In this document: positions 8,449 through 17,427 of the stretch, in pieces | Numbering within the stretch: position 1 is the stretch's first letter | Layout: each line of letters begins with the position of its first letter | NCBI RefSeq assembly: GCF_018860825.1 | Contig: NZ_JAHKPZ010000023.1 | Span: forward strand, 62,001-126,000 | Direction: 5' to 3' | Length of the DNA: 64,000 nucleotides | DNA from: Lacinutrix sp. C3R15 | Lineage (GTDB): Bacteria; Bacteroidota; Bacteroidia; Flavobacteriales; Flavobacteriaceae | The notes under the pieces: generated by a model | The model's database searches: none | The model's input: the letters and a program-made list of their open reading frames with translations, nothing else | What the model was told of the DNA's origin: nothing | Position numbers and translations under genes: made by a program

Positions 8449-8483
8449 AAAGCTGCTTTCCTAAAGAAAGCGGCTTTTGTTTT
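8449..8483 (+). terminator. Terminator of the ribosomal cluster
   Basis: AAGCTGCTTTC and GAAAGCGGCTT pair, with one G:T, around a short CTAA loop, followed by TTTTGTTTT. Confidence 0.8.
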
Positions 8484-8556
8484 ATATTTACATTTCATAG
8501 TTAATGACAATATTTCAGTAAGCTAAAAAAGGCGTGACTATTGTTATACAGATTAT

Positions 8557-8655
8557 GGCGTTACCCTCTTACACTAAAAGTTTCAGAGGGTCAGGCTTTC
8601 CGCTATATCTTTTTGCAGAAAAAGCAAAAAGGATGTCGCTGCAATCCTTAACGCA
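8557..8655 (+). repeat. Dispersed structured element, copy A
   Basis: Closing arms GCGTTA (8558-8563) and TAACGC (8649-8654) enclose three helices: ACCCTCT/AGAGGGT (8563-8569 with 8585-8591), CTTTTTGC/GCAAAAAG, and GGAT/ATCC. Between them is the conserved block GTCAGGCTTT. The same layout occurs at 19043-19169 (copy B) and 31744-31885 (copy C, reverse strand). Copy A ends about 50 bases before ftsY. Function unknown: a structured RNA, or a REP-like mobile repeat. Confidence 0.75.
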
Positions 8656-8707
8656 GAAATAGATGAAGTAACAACTTCATAACTAAATAACAAACAATAA
8701 AATAGGT

Positions 8708-9682
8708 ATGAGCTTTTTTAAAAAAATATTTTCTTCAGATAAAAAAGAAACTCTAGACAAAGGTTTAGAAAAATCTAGCACAAGTTTTTTAGGTAAACTA
8801 AGTAAAGCTGTAGCAGGAAAATCTAAAGTAGATGATGCTGTGTTAGATAATCTAGAAGAGGTATTAGTCTCTAGTGATGTAGGTGTAAATACTACATTAA
8901 AAGTTATTGAACGTATAGAGGAAAGAGTAGCAAAAGATAAATATTTAGGCACAGATGAGCTAAATAGAATACTTCGTGAAGAAATTGCTGCATTATTAAG
9001 TGAAACTAATTCTGGTGAAGATACAGAATACGTAATTCCGCAATTACCAAAACAAGAAGATGGTAGTAAAACACCATACGTTTTAATGGTAGTTGGTGTT
9101 AACGGAGTTGGTAAAACTACAACCATTGGTAAGTTGGCTTACCAATTTAAAAAACAAGGACTAAAAGTAGTACTTGGTGCAGCAGATACCTTTAGAGCAG
9201 CAGCAATAGACCAATTACAAGTTTGGGCAGATCGCGTAGATGTACCAATGATACGACAAGAAATGGGTAGTGATCCTGCTTCTGTGGCTTTTGATGCTTT
9301 AGAGTCTGGTGTTAATCAAGATGCAGATGTTATTATTATAGATACTGCAGGACGTTTACACAATAAGATAAATTTAATGAATGAGCTTACCAAAGTAAAA
9401 CGTGTTATGCAAAAAGTAGTAGGAGACGCTCCTCATGACGTACTTTTAGTATTAGATGGCTCTACAGGACAAAACGCATTTGAACAAGCTAAACAATTTA
9501 CAGCAGCAACAGAGGTAACAAGTTTGGCTGTAACCAAATTAGATGGTACTGCAAAAGGTGGAGTTGTAATTGGTATAAGTGACCAATTTCAAATACCTGT
9601 TAAGTATATTGGTGTTGGTGAAGGTATAGAAGATTTACAAGTATTTAATAAATTTGAATTTGTAGATTCGTTTTTCAAATAA
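8708..9682 (+). CDS. ftsY: Signal recognition particle receptor FtsY
   Basis: The SRP-type GTPase that receives ribosome-nascent chain-SRP complexes at the membrane. The 324 residues include a short basic N-terminal segment, an NG domain with P-loop GVNGVGKTTT (about 129-138), DTAGRLHN (about 212) and TKLDGTAKGG (about 275). The acidic A domain of enterobacterial FtsY is nearly absent, as usual in this phylum. It is a single-gene unit between the repeat copy A and its own terminator. Confidence 0.97.
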   Translation: MSFFKKIFSSDKKETLDKGLEKSSTSFLGKLSKAVAGKSKVDDAVLDNLEEVLVSSDVGVNTTLKVIERIEERVAKDKYLGTDELNRILREEIAALLSETNSGEDTEYVIPQLPKQEDGSKTPYVLMVVGVNGVGKTTTIGKLAYQFKKQGLKVVLGAADTFRAAAIDQLQVWADRVDVPMIRQEMGSDPASVAFDALESGVNQDADVIIIDTAGRLHNKINLMNELTKVKRVMQKVVGDAPHDVLLVLDGSTGQNAFEQAKQFTAATEVTSLAVTKLDGTAKGGVVIGISDQFQIPVKYIGVGEGIEDLQVFNKFEFVDSFFK

Positions 9683-9696
9683 AATTTATAAAACAT

Positions 9697-9734
9697 AAAA
9701 AAAAAGCCTTAGGTAATTCTTAAGGCTTTTTTTT
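9697..9734. terminator. Terminator after ftsY
   Basis: AAAAAGCCTTA and TAAGGCTTTTT pair around a nine-base loop, with A run before and T run after. It may also end the convergent surface-protein gene. Confidence 0.88.
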
Positions 9735-9805
9735 ATGTTTAGTATATACTACTATTTAACAGCAGTAGTAAATAGTGTAATCTTACCTCTGTAAAATTAT
9801 ATTTT

Positions 9806-11989
9806 TCATCTTTTTAGGGTAAAATGACCAGAATTACTTTTGCCATTAGTTCGATTTACGGTAAACCAATAATCTGAATTTGGCATGTATTGTCCGTTAA
9901 AAGTGCCATCCCAAGAAGAACTAGCATTTAGTGTTTTTAGAAGCTTTCCATACCTGTTAAATATTTTAATAATCATGCTAGGTTCCGTTTCAGAAAAAGG
10001 AATAGACCAAGTGTCATTATAGCTATCTCCATTAGGAGTGAAGAATTTAGGATAACTAAGTATATACACCAGTTCTTCTGTTATACCACAACCATTTTTG
10101 TCTCTAACATAAACGGTGTATTCTCCAGGAGTTAGCCCTGTAAATACATTACTGTCTTGATAAGTTATTGCGTCTAAAGAGTATTCATAATCTCCTAAAC
10201 TTAAATCAGATAAATTAACTGTAATAGTATTTTGGTTATCTGTCCAATCTTTTACAATTATATTAGAGATAACTGCAGTGTTAGATATTACTACTTCAAA
10301 GTTTTTTGTTGAAGAACAGGTGTAATTTGTATAATCTTGAGTAACAGTTACAGCGTATTCACCAATATTTTCAATAGCAACGGTAATTTCTTGTGCTGTA
10401 CTTCCGTTAGACCATAAATAACTATCAAAACCAGCTCCAGCATCTATTGTAATTGTGTTTTCTCCTTCACAAATACCAACAGAGTCTGCTATTGGTATGA
10501 TTGGAGATTCTTGAAAAAGAATGCTAATTTCTGCAATTTGATAACAATTGTCAGACGAGTCAATTCTTACATATACACTATATGTGTTTTCTAACCATTC
10601 AAAATCTGTTGGAGCAGAAATAAGGTCATCTTCTAAATAATTTTCAGCTGATACATAGGTTGTAAAATAACTAAATTCACAATCCAAACAATCGGTTATA
10701 TCTAATTCGTAGCTCGTTAAATCTATAATTTCAGTAGCATCATTATATGCATCACAAACAGTTGGTAATACATCATTTATAACTAAAGTTGGAAATATCA
10801 AGTGTATAGTAATAGCTAACCTGTCTTCGCTTTCACAACCGTTTGAATTAATATTTGTAGCATAGTAAATAGTATTATCAACTAAACTGGTTGTTTCGGG
10901 TAGTACATTTCCATTTGTTGGTGCATCATACCAAATAGCAGCTGCGCTTACTTCAATATCACTAACGGTTGCATTTTGTGTTGTACAGAACGTTTGTTCT
11001 GTTTCTGCGGTAGTAATTTCTGGAGTTTCAATTACTTCAACATTAAAAATATCTGATGTAATCCTGCAGGATTCTGTATTAATATTACTACCATTAGCAG
11101 CGGTTAATCGGTATAAAAACGTTCCAGCAATACTTGTGTCTGAGTAGGTGTATGTTGTGGTTGTTGCTCCAGCAATATCTATCCATGTTAATCCGTTGTC
11201 GTCTGAGTATTGCCATTGGTATTGCGGATTAGAATAGCCAGAAGAAATAGAGGCTTGAAAATTGTAGCTAATAGTTTCATTTTGGCAAACCACTAAACTT
11301 GTGTCTTCTTCTCCTGCAATACTGTTTGTTATTGTTGGTCCACAAGGCTTAAATGTAATGTCATCCAGCGCAATATCATTACCAGGATGTGCACTAGGAG
11401 CAGAGTTTAGTATGCTTATTACAGCTTCTGTTTCACTTTCTAAGGTGAAAAAAAAACCATATTGTAACCAAGTACCCGAAGAGGTTTGATTAATATCTCC
11501 TGTATTATAAGAACCTAAAATATTACCAGAGGTGTCGCTTATTCTAAAGGTTACATCAGGATGGTATTCATCGGTTCCAACACTTGGATTCATTAAATTA
11601 ATAAGCCAAGCAGAAAACTCATAAGTAGTATCTGCACAAAGACCTGTTACGGTTTTGTTGTAAAAAATACCTTCATCGGCAAGTACAGCACTATTAATTA
11701 CCATCATATAACCATTTGTGTTTCCTGTATGGTCTGTAGTTGTATGCCATGCGTTTCCTTTTAAGCCGCTTGTTGTGTTTGCTATTGTGTACTCTCCTTC
11801 GTCTAATTCACCAACAGAACTATACGTAAAAGCAGTAATGTTGCTGCCTAAAGCACTTCCGGTTCCTGATCCAGAGCCAAAATCTATTTCTACAACGGGA
11901 TCTCCTAAGCTACCTTCGCATAATTGTGCCTGGATTTGTAGTGTAAAACAAAAAAGAATAACGAAAACTAGTTGGTATTTACTATTCAA
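9806..11989 (-). CDS. Secreted surface protein with T9SS type B sorting domain
   Basis: A 727-residue exported protein. Signal peptide MNSKYQLVFVILFCFTLQIQAQ is followed by a jelly-roll-like domain (about 25-215; EGIFYNKTVTGLCADTTYEFS, DIALDDITF), then Ig-like/PKD-like beta domains. The last 85 residues, with KFFTPNGDSYNDTWSIP and IFNRYGKLLKTL, are the gliding-motility-associated type B C-terminal domain that sends proteins through the type IX secretion system to the outer surface. Function is probably adhesive or structural; no catalytic motif is visible. Confidence 0.85.
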   Translation of the reverse strand: MNSKYQLVFVILFCFTLQIQAQLCEGSLGDPVVEIDFGSGSGTGSALGSNITAFTYSSVGELDEGEYTIANTTSGLKGNAWHTTTDHTGNTNGYMMVINSAVLADEGIFYNKTVTGLCADTTYEFSAWLINLMNPSVGTDEYHPDVTFRISDTSGNILGSYNTGDINQTSSGTWLQYGFFFTLESETEAVISILNSAPSAHPGNDIALDDITFKPCGPTITNSIAGEEDTSLVVCQNETISYNFQASISSGYSNPQYQWQYSDDNGLTWIDIAGATTTTYTYSDTSIAGTFLYRLTAANGSNINTESCRITSDIFNVEVIETPEITTAETEQTFCTTQNATVSDIEVSAAAIWYDAPTNGNVLPETTSLVDNTIYYATNINSNGCESEDRLAITIHLIFPTLVINDVLPTVCDAYNDATEIIDLTSYELDITDCLDCEFSYFTTYVSAENYLEDDLISAPTDFEWLENTYSVYVRIDSSDNCYQIAEISILFQESPIIPIADSVGICEGENTITIDAGAGFDSYLWSNGSTAQEITVAIENIGEYAVTVTQDYTNYTCSSTKNFEVVISNTAVISNIIVKDWTDNQNTITVNLSDLSLGDYEYSLDAITYQDSNVFTGLTPGEYTVYVRDKNGCGITEELVYILSYPKFFTPNGDSYNDTWSIPFSETEPSMIIKIFNRYGKLLKTLNASSSWDGTFNGQYMPNSDYWFTVNRTNGKSNSGHFTLKR

Positions 11990-12189
11990 ACTATCATTTT
12001 TTTTGAGTATCTCTAAAAAATGAAAACGCTTTTTAGAGTATTGTTGTAACTTTAAGATGCGTTCTTTGTATAAAACTTGCGCTATTTAGCACAAGTTGTT
12101 AAAGTAATAAATGAAAATTTGGGTAAATAGATATTAAAAGAAGAAGTAAAGGTTTTGTTTTGCCAATTTTGGTGTTAGAAGTAGTTGTT
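11990..12189. other. Intergenic region with two hairpins
   Basis: CTCTAAAAA (12011-12019) pairs with TTTTTAGAG (12030-12038), and AACTTG...CAAGTT form a second imperfect hairpin around 12078-12101. Neither has a T run in the sense of the upstream serine hydrolase, so terminator function is doubtful. No promoter box stands out. Confidence 0.35.
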
Positions 12190-13266
12190 TTAATTTATTA
12201 CAAGATTTATTTTTTCCCATAAATCATTATCAAATGTAGAAAGCGCAAAATTAGAATCGTCTGCAGCTTCACCCATTCTAATAACTACTAGGTTTTTACT
12301 AGGTACTACATAAATTTTTTGATCGTTTTTACCTAAAGCAGCAAACATATCATTTGGCGCATTAGGTATTAAGGAGCCTGTAAACTCTAATTGAGTAGCA
12401 GGTAAATGGTAACTGGTTTTTCCGTTTAACCACCATAAATAGCCATAAGCTTTATTGATGTTTTGTGATGTGTTAGTAGCTGCTTGTAAAAAGTTTTGTG
12501 ATACTATTTGAGTGTCATCCCATTTTCCGTTGGCAGAAACAAGTAAACCAAAACGTGCCATACTTCTTGTATTGCTCCAGTACACGCTTAAGTCTCCTAG
12601 AGGTAACCAGCTTCCAGACATGCCAATTCTGTCTTTTAATTTTTCATTAAAATAAGTAGACCATGTTTGGTTGCTTGCTTGCGCAACAATATCTTGTAAT
12701 TTTACATATACATTATGGTACGCCCAACGTTGTCCAGCATCTGCAATGTATTGTAGGTTTTCTGGTGCAACATTGTCTCCTAGACTATCGTCTAAACCAG
12801 AACTCATAGACAATAGATGTTTGCTTGTAATTAAGTTTTCTTTTTCTGTAGTAGCGCTGGTCCATCCAGTTTCTAAATAATCAGATACTTTATTATTAAT
12901 ATCTAGTAAGCCTTCATCTTCTGCAATACCTGTTAATGTTGCTGTTAGTGTTTTTCCTGCACTAGCCCAATACCAAGAGGAAGTAGCTGTGTGGTCATTC
13001 ATATATTCTTCTACAACAATTCTTCCGTTGTAAAGCATGATAAAGCTTTTGGTGTTTTTTTCTTCTAAAAAATCCAATAGAGATTGTAGGTTGTTTTCGT
13101 TCCAGCCAATTTCAGAAATAGAAGTTGTTTCCCAGGTATTAGATGCTATTGGTGGAAAGTAAATTGAATCAACTGCATTGTCCTCTTCAACGATTTCGTT
13201 ATCTGAAGTAGCACAACTAAAAAGGCCAAATAGTGTAAATAATAATAAATATCCTTTATTTTTCAT
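12190..13266 (-). CDS. Serine hydrolase lipoprotein (class C beta-lactamase fold)
   Basis: A 358-residue lipoprotein: MKNKGYLLLFTLFGLFSCAT ends in a lipobox with the Cys to be lipidated. The catalytic domain shows the SxxK of penicillin-binding proteins in YWASAGKTLTATL and the YxN motif in WAYHNVYVK. Such proteins act as esterases, D-aminopeptidases or transpeptidase-like enzymes in the periplasm. Genes for this family often sit between ftsY and rimO in flavobacteria, as here. The substrate is unknown. Confidence 0.85.
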   Translation of the reverse strand: MKNKGYLLLFTLFGLFSCATSDNEIVEEDNAVDSIYFPPIASNTWETTSISEIGWNENNLQSLLDFLEEKNTKSFIMLYNGRIVVEEYMNDHTATSSWYWASAGKTLTATLTGIAEDEGLLDINNKVSDYLETGWTSATTEKENLITSKHLLSMSSGLDDSLGDNVAPENLQYIADAGQRWAYHNVYVKLQDIVAQASNQTWSTYFNEKLKDRIGMSGSWLPLGDLSVYWSNTRSMARFGLLVSANGKWDDTQIVSQNFLQAATNTSQNINKAYGYLWWLNGKTSYHLPATQLEFTGSLIPNAPNDMFAALGKNDQKIYVVPSKNLVVIRMGEAADDSNFALSTFDNDLWEKINLVIN

Positions 13267-13319
13267 GTGGTTGTTTTAATTTAAGATGGTTAAATATATA
13301 AAAGGTTTAATTAAGGTTG

Positions 13320-13327
13320 TATCTTTG
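13320..13327 (+). promoter_or_regulatory. -7 promoter box of rimO
   Basis: TATCTTTG followed by CAG fits TAnnTTTG, about 68 bases before the preferred start at 13396. No good -33 TTG. Confidence 0.5.
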
Positions 13328-13395
13328 CAGCCTGAATTTTAGAAGAAGTATAATTAATGATTCCATAAATTGGGAACATTTTTTTGAATGTATAT

Positions 13396-14697
13396 ATGAG
13401 AACAAAGTCACTTAAAAAAAATAAAATCAACGTTGTTACTTTAGGATGTAGTAAAAATGTGTATGATAGCGAAGTGCTAATGGGACAACTTAAAGCTAGT
13501 GGCAAAGAGGTTGTACATGAAGAAGAAGGTAATGTTGTTGTAATAAATACTTGTGGTTTTATTAATAATGCAAAAGAAGAAAGTGTTAATACTATTCTAG
13601 ATTTCATGCAGAAAAAAGAGGCAGGAGAAGTAGATAAAGTATTTGTTACTGGTTGTCTTTCTGAAAGATATAAACCAGACTTACAAAAAGAAATTCCTAA
13701 TGTAGATGCCTATTTTGGTACTACAGAGTTACCTCAATTATTAAAGGCCTTAGGTGCAGATTATAAGCATGAACTTATTGGAGAGCGTTTAACAACCACT
13801 CCAAAAAACTATGCGTATTTAAAAATAGCCGAAGGTTGCGACAGACCTTGTAGTTTTTGTGCCATCCCGTTAATGCGTGGAAAACATAAAAGTACACCTA
13901 TTGAAGAATTGGTTGTTGAAGCAGAAAAATTAGCAGCAAATGGCGTTAAAGAGCTTATTCTTATTGCACAGGATTTAACCTATTATGGTTTAGATTTATA
14001 TAAAAAACGAAACTTAGCAGAATTACTTGAAGCTTTAGTAAAAGTAGAAGGTGTAGAATGGATTCGTTTGCATTATGCATTTCCAACAGGGTTTCCGTTA
14101 GACGTGTTAGATGTTATGAATAGAGAACCAAAAATTTGTAACTATTTAGATATTCCGTTACAACATATTTCAGATAATATTCTAAAAAGTATGCGTCGTG
14201 GTACCACAAAAGCAAAAACCACAAAGCTAATAGGGCAGTTTAGAGAAGCTGTACCAAATATGACAATAAGGACCACCTTAATTGTTGGTTATCCTGGTGA
14301 AACCGAAGAAAATTTTCAAGAATTAAAACAATGGGTTCAAGATATGCGTTTTGAGCGTTTAGGTTGTTTTACGTATTCTCATGAAGAAAACACCCATGCT
14401 TTTAACTTAGAAGATGATGTGCCAGAAGAAGTAAAAATAGATCGTGCTAATCAAATCATGGAAATTCAATCACAAATTTCTTGGGAATTGAATCAGCAAA
14501 AAATAGGTGAAGAGTTTAAAGTAGTTATAGATAGAAAAGAAGGTAATTATTTTGTTGGTAGAACGGAGTTTGATAGTCCAGATGTAGATAACGAAGTACT
14601 TATAGATGCTAGTAAAACCTATTTAAAAACAGCAGAGTTTGTAACTGTAAAAATTACAGAGGCAGAAGATTTTGACCTGTATGGTGAAGTGATATAA
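13396..14697 (+). CDS. rimO: Ribosomal protein uS12 methylthiotransferase RimO
   Basis: A radical SAM enzyme that adds a methylthio group to the conserved Asp of ribosomal protein S12. Order of domains: UPF0004 with VVTLGCSKNVYDSE and CGFINNAKEES, the radical SAM core with the cluster motif CDRPCSFC, and a C-terminal TRAM domain. A TTG start at 13384 would add four residues; the ATG at 13396 gives MRTKSLKKNKIN, the usual flavobacterial N terminus, and was chosen. It ends 1 base before the convergent SGNH gene. Confidence 0.95.
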   Translation: MRTKSLKKNKINVVTLGCSKNVYDSEVLMGQLKASGKEVVHEEEGNVVVINTCGFINNAKEESVNTILDFMQKKEAGEVDKVFVTGCLSERYKPDLQKEIPNVDAYFGTTELPQLLKALGADYKHELIGERLTTTPKNYAYLKIAEGCDRPCSFCAIPLMRGKHKSTPIEELVVEAEKLAANGVKELILIAQDLTYYGLDLYKKRNLAELLEALVKVEGVEWIRLHYAFPTGFPLDVLDVMNREPKICNYLDIPLQHISDNILKSMRRGTTKAKTTKLIGQFREAVPNMTIRTTLIVGYPGETEENFQELKQWVQDMRFERLGCFTYSHEENTHAFNLEDDVPEEVKIDRANQIMEIQSQISWELNQQKIGEEFKVVIDRKEGNYFVGRTEFDSPDVDNEVLIDASKTYLKTAEFVTVKITEAEDFDLYGEVI

Positions 14698-14698
14698 G

Positions 14699-15454
14699 TT
14701 ATTTGTTTAAATTTTCAATAATAGCTTCATAATACCTGTCTGCTATTTCTTTTGCGCCTAATTGGTTGTAGTGCAAATTATCTGCCATATAAGCATCGGT
14801 CCAATTGCTAGCCATATCTACAAGAATAATTTTAGAGGTTTCATTGGTTTGTTCTAAAGATAAAACGGCAAGGTTTTCTAAAAATACATTGTAGGTTTCT
14901 GTAGTTTCATTTGTCATAACATTAGATCTTCCAGGAGCAATACGTTCTAAAAATATAGTAACGTTGGTATTGTCGTTCTGTAAAATATCTATAATTTGAT
15001 TAAGGTTATCTATTATTTCTGTAACAGGAATATTTCTAACTAAATCATTTCCGCCAATACCCAATAACACAACATCAGGAGTTCCTGAGCTTTCAAGAAC
15101 TTCATTTATGTTTTCTAGTATGTCTTCGGTTTCAGAACCTCCTATGCCTTCGTGGTCAGGATCAAAAGATTTTCCTAAAAGTAAAGGGTACACAGTATTG
15201 TCATTTTGAGTACCTATATAATCAAAATTCCATTGGTTAGATGTTAGGTTTTTCCATAAATCATACCTGTAGCTTACAGAGTTACTGGTAGCACCTTCCA
15301 CTCTAGAATCACCTAAAGGTAATATGGTTATTGTGTTAGTATTAACATTATTTTGTATAAAAGTATTAGATTTTTCATCACTTTTGTTACAATCTTGTAA
15401 CGCTAATACTGTTGTTAAAAAAAGAAACGGGAAAAGAATAGCTGTTTTTTTCAT
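14699..15454 (-). CDS. SGNH/GDSL hydrolase lipoprotein
   Basis: A 251-residue product with a signal peptide ending LALQDC, a likely lipobox. Block I LPLGDSRVEG contains the nucleophile Ser, block III reads GIGGNDLV (Asn of the oxyanion hole), and block V DNLHYNQLGAKEIAD holds the Asp-His pair. These enzymes remove acyl or acetyl groups from lipids or glycans. The likely site is the cell envelope; the substrate is unknown. Confidence 0.85.
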   Translation of the reverse strand: MKKTAILFPFLFLTTVLALQDCNKSDEKSNTFIQNNVNTNTITILPLGDSRVEGATSNSVSYRYDLWKNLTSNQWNFDYIGTQNDNTVYPLLLGKSFDPDHEGIGGSETEDILENINEVLESSGTPDVVLLGIGGNDLVRNIPVTEIIDNLNQIIDILQNDNTNVTIFLERIAPGRSNVMTNETTETYNVFLENLAVLSLEQTNETSKIILVDMASNWTDAYMADNLHYNQLGAKEIADRYYEAIIENLNK

Positions 15455-15609
15455 GAAAATATTTACTATAACAGTTTTAGGGTTTATAAAACACTAAAGA
15501 TAAGGTATTTACTTTTTAATTTAAATAAAAAAATATAAAAGTGAAGATAGAATACCTATAAACAAATAATTAATCACTGTATCTTTACAAAAAAATATTG
15601 AAGGTAACT

Positions 15610-17217
15610 ATGCCAACAGAATGTATTACTTTTAAAAAAACTAATTATTTTTCAACGTTAATCTGCGATTATTTAGAAGAAAAAAAAGAACTGCAGCCGT
15701 TTTATAATAATTTTCCTAAGCTTGAAAATTTTAAAGCACAGATAGAAGAAAAACGTCAATCAGAAATGGTTTCTGTACATAACCGAAACATTTTAGCAAA
15801 AGCCATAAAAGAACAATATAAAAACATAGAAGCTTCTACAAAAACGCTTCAAAATATTGAAAATTTAAAGCTAGAAAATACCTTTACTATAACAACAGGG
15901 CATCAACTAAACCTATTTACAGGTCCTTTGTATTTTTTATATAAAATTGTTTCTACGATCAATTTAGCTTCGCAATTAAAACAAAAATACCCAGATTGTA
16001 ATTTTGTGCCAATCTATTGGATGGCAACCGAAGATCATGATTTTGATGAAATTAACTATTTCAACTTTAAAGGTAAAAAAGTACAATGGAATAGAGAAGC
16101 TTCAGGAGCTGTTGGTGAACTTTCAACCCAAGGTTTAGATAAGGTGTTTGATGTTTTTACTAAAGAATTAGGTGCAGGAAAAAATGCAGATACGCTAAGA
16201 GATTTATTTCAATCTGCCTATTTAAAACACAATACGCTTGCCGATGCTACATTGTATTTAGCAAATGCTTTGTTTTCAGCATACGGTTTGGTTGTTGTAG
16301 AAGCAAATAACAAAAGCTTAAAACAACTATTTGTTCCTTATATAGAAGAAGAACTTTTAAAACAAACCTCCTTTAATGTTGTATCTAAAACAAATGAAAA
16401 GTTAAGCCAGTTGCCAAATGTTAACAAAATACAAGTTAACCCAAGAGAGATAAATTTATTTTATTTAACCAAAAATCTTCGCGAACGTATTGTTTATGAA
16501 GACCAAGAATATAAAGTGCTTAATAGTAATATTTCTTTTAGTAAAGAAGAAATATTACAAGAGGTAAAAGAAAATCCGCAAAGATTTTCTCCAAATGTGA
16601 TTATGCGACCATTATATCAAGAAGTTATTTTACCAAACCTTTGTTATATAGGTGGTGGTGGTGAGTTGGCCTATTGGTTGCAATTAAAAGATAATTTTAA
16701 AGCTTTACAGGTTCCTTTTCCTATGCTGTTATTGCGTAATTCTGTTTTAATAAAAACACAAAAACAAGCAGATAAATTAACAAAACTACATATTACCAAT
16801 GAAGATCTTTTTTTAAAGCGTGATGCATTTATAAACAAAAAAGTAAGACAAATATCTAATATAGATATTGATTTTTCTGAGCAATTAAAGCAATTACAAC
16901 AACAGTTTAAAGACTTATATGCATTAGCCCAAAAAACAGATAAATCTTTTATTGGCGCAGTTGCAGCACAAGAAAAAAAGCAGTTAAACGGTTTACAACA
17001 TCTAGAAAAAAGATTACTTACAGCCCAAAAGCGCAAATTAAAAGACCAGGTAGCACGCATGACAGAGCTACAAAACCAGCTGTTTCCTAATGCGAGCTTG
17101 CAAGAACGTAATACTAATTTTTCTGAGTTATACTTAGAATTTGGAGAGCAACTAGTACCAAAATTAATAGAAGAATTAAAACCATTACAAGGCAATTTCA
17201 CCATATTAACCATGTAA
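15610..17217 (+). CDS. bshC: Bacillithiol biosynthesis cysteine-adding enzyme BshC
   Basis: BshC is the last step of bacillithiol synthesis, joining cysteine to glucosaminyl-malate. The product begins MPTECITFKKTNYFS and contains TTGHQLNLFTGPLYFLYKI, PIYWMATEDHDFDEI and GGGGELAYWLQLK, hallmarks of the family, with a C-terminal coiled coil. A TTG at 15598 would add four residues; the ATG at 15610 matches the family N terminus. A weak -7-like TATCTTTA is at 15580-15587. BshA and BshB are not in the window. Confidence 0.95.
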   Translation: MPTECITFKKTNYFSTLICDYLEEKKELQPFYNNFPKLENFKAQIEEKRQSEMVSVHNRNILAKAIKEQYKNIEASTKTLQNIENLKLENTFTITTGHQLNLFTGPLYFLYKIVSTINLASQLKQKYPDCNFVPIYWMATEDHDFDEINYFNFKGKKVQWNREASGAVGELSTQGLDKVFDVFTKELGAGKNADTLRDLFQSAYLKHNTLADATLYLANALFSAYGLVVVEANNKSLKQLFVPYIEEELLKQTSFNVVSKTNEKLSQLPNVNKIQVNPREINLFYLTKNLRERIVYEDQEYKVLNSNISFSKEEILQEVKENPQRFSPNVIMRPLYQEVILPNLCYIGGGGELAYWLQLKDNFKALQVPFPMLLLRNSVLIKTQKQADKLTKLHITNEDLFLKRDAFINKKVRQISNIDIDFSEQLKQLQQQFKDLYALAQKTDKSFIGAVAAQEKKQLNGLQHLEKRLLTAQKRKLKDQVARMTELQNQLFPNASLQERNTNFSELYLEFGEQLVPKLIEELKPLQGNFTILTM

Positions 17218-17416
17218 AGTTGTTGTTAGTAACAAAACTATTTTACTGTAACTCAATAAAAATATAGGACAATAGTTGGTGTTTTATTAGCAACATAACT
17301 ATTAGAAAAAGTTGATGCAGTTTGTAAAAGCATCTCTTTCATTTTCTAGAAAGTAAATTTTTAAAAAATTTTTTAAAAAATACTAAATGGTAATTCGTCA
17401 TTCAAAAATCAATTGC

Positions 17417-17424
17417 TATTTTTG
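17417..17424 (+). promoter_or_regulatory. -7 promoter box of guaA
   Basis: TATTTTTG followed by C ends only 3 bases before the ATG at 17428. This predicts a transcript with almost no leader. Confidence 0.5.
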
Positions 17425-17427
17425 CGC

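Noticed and set aside
17413-17427. TTG start extending guaA by five residues
   Set aside because: The extension would overlap the promoter -7 box; MQHNK is the usual start.
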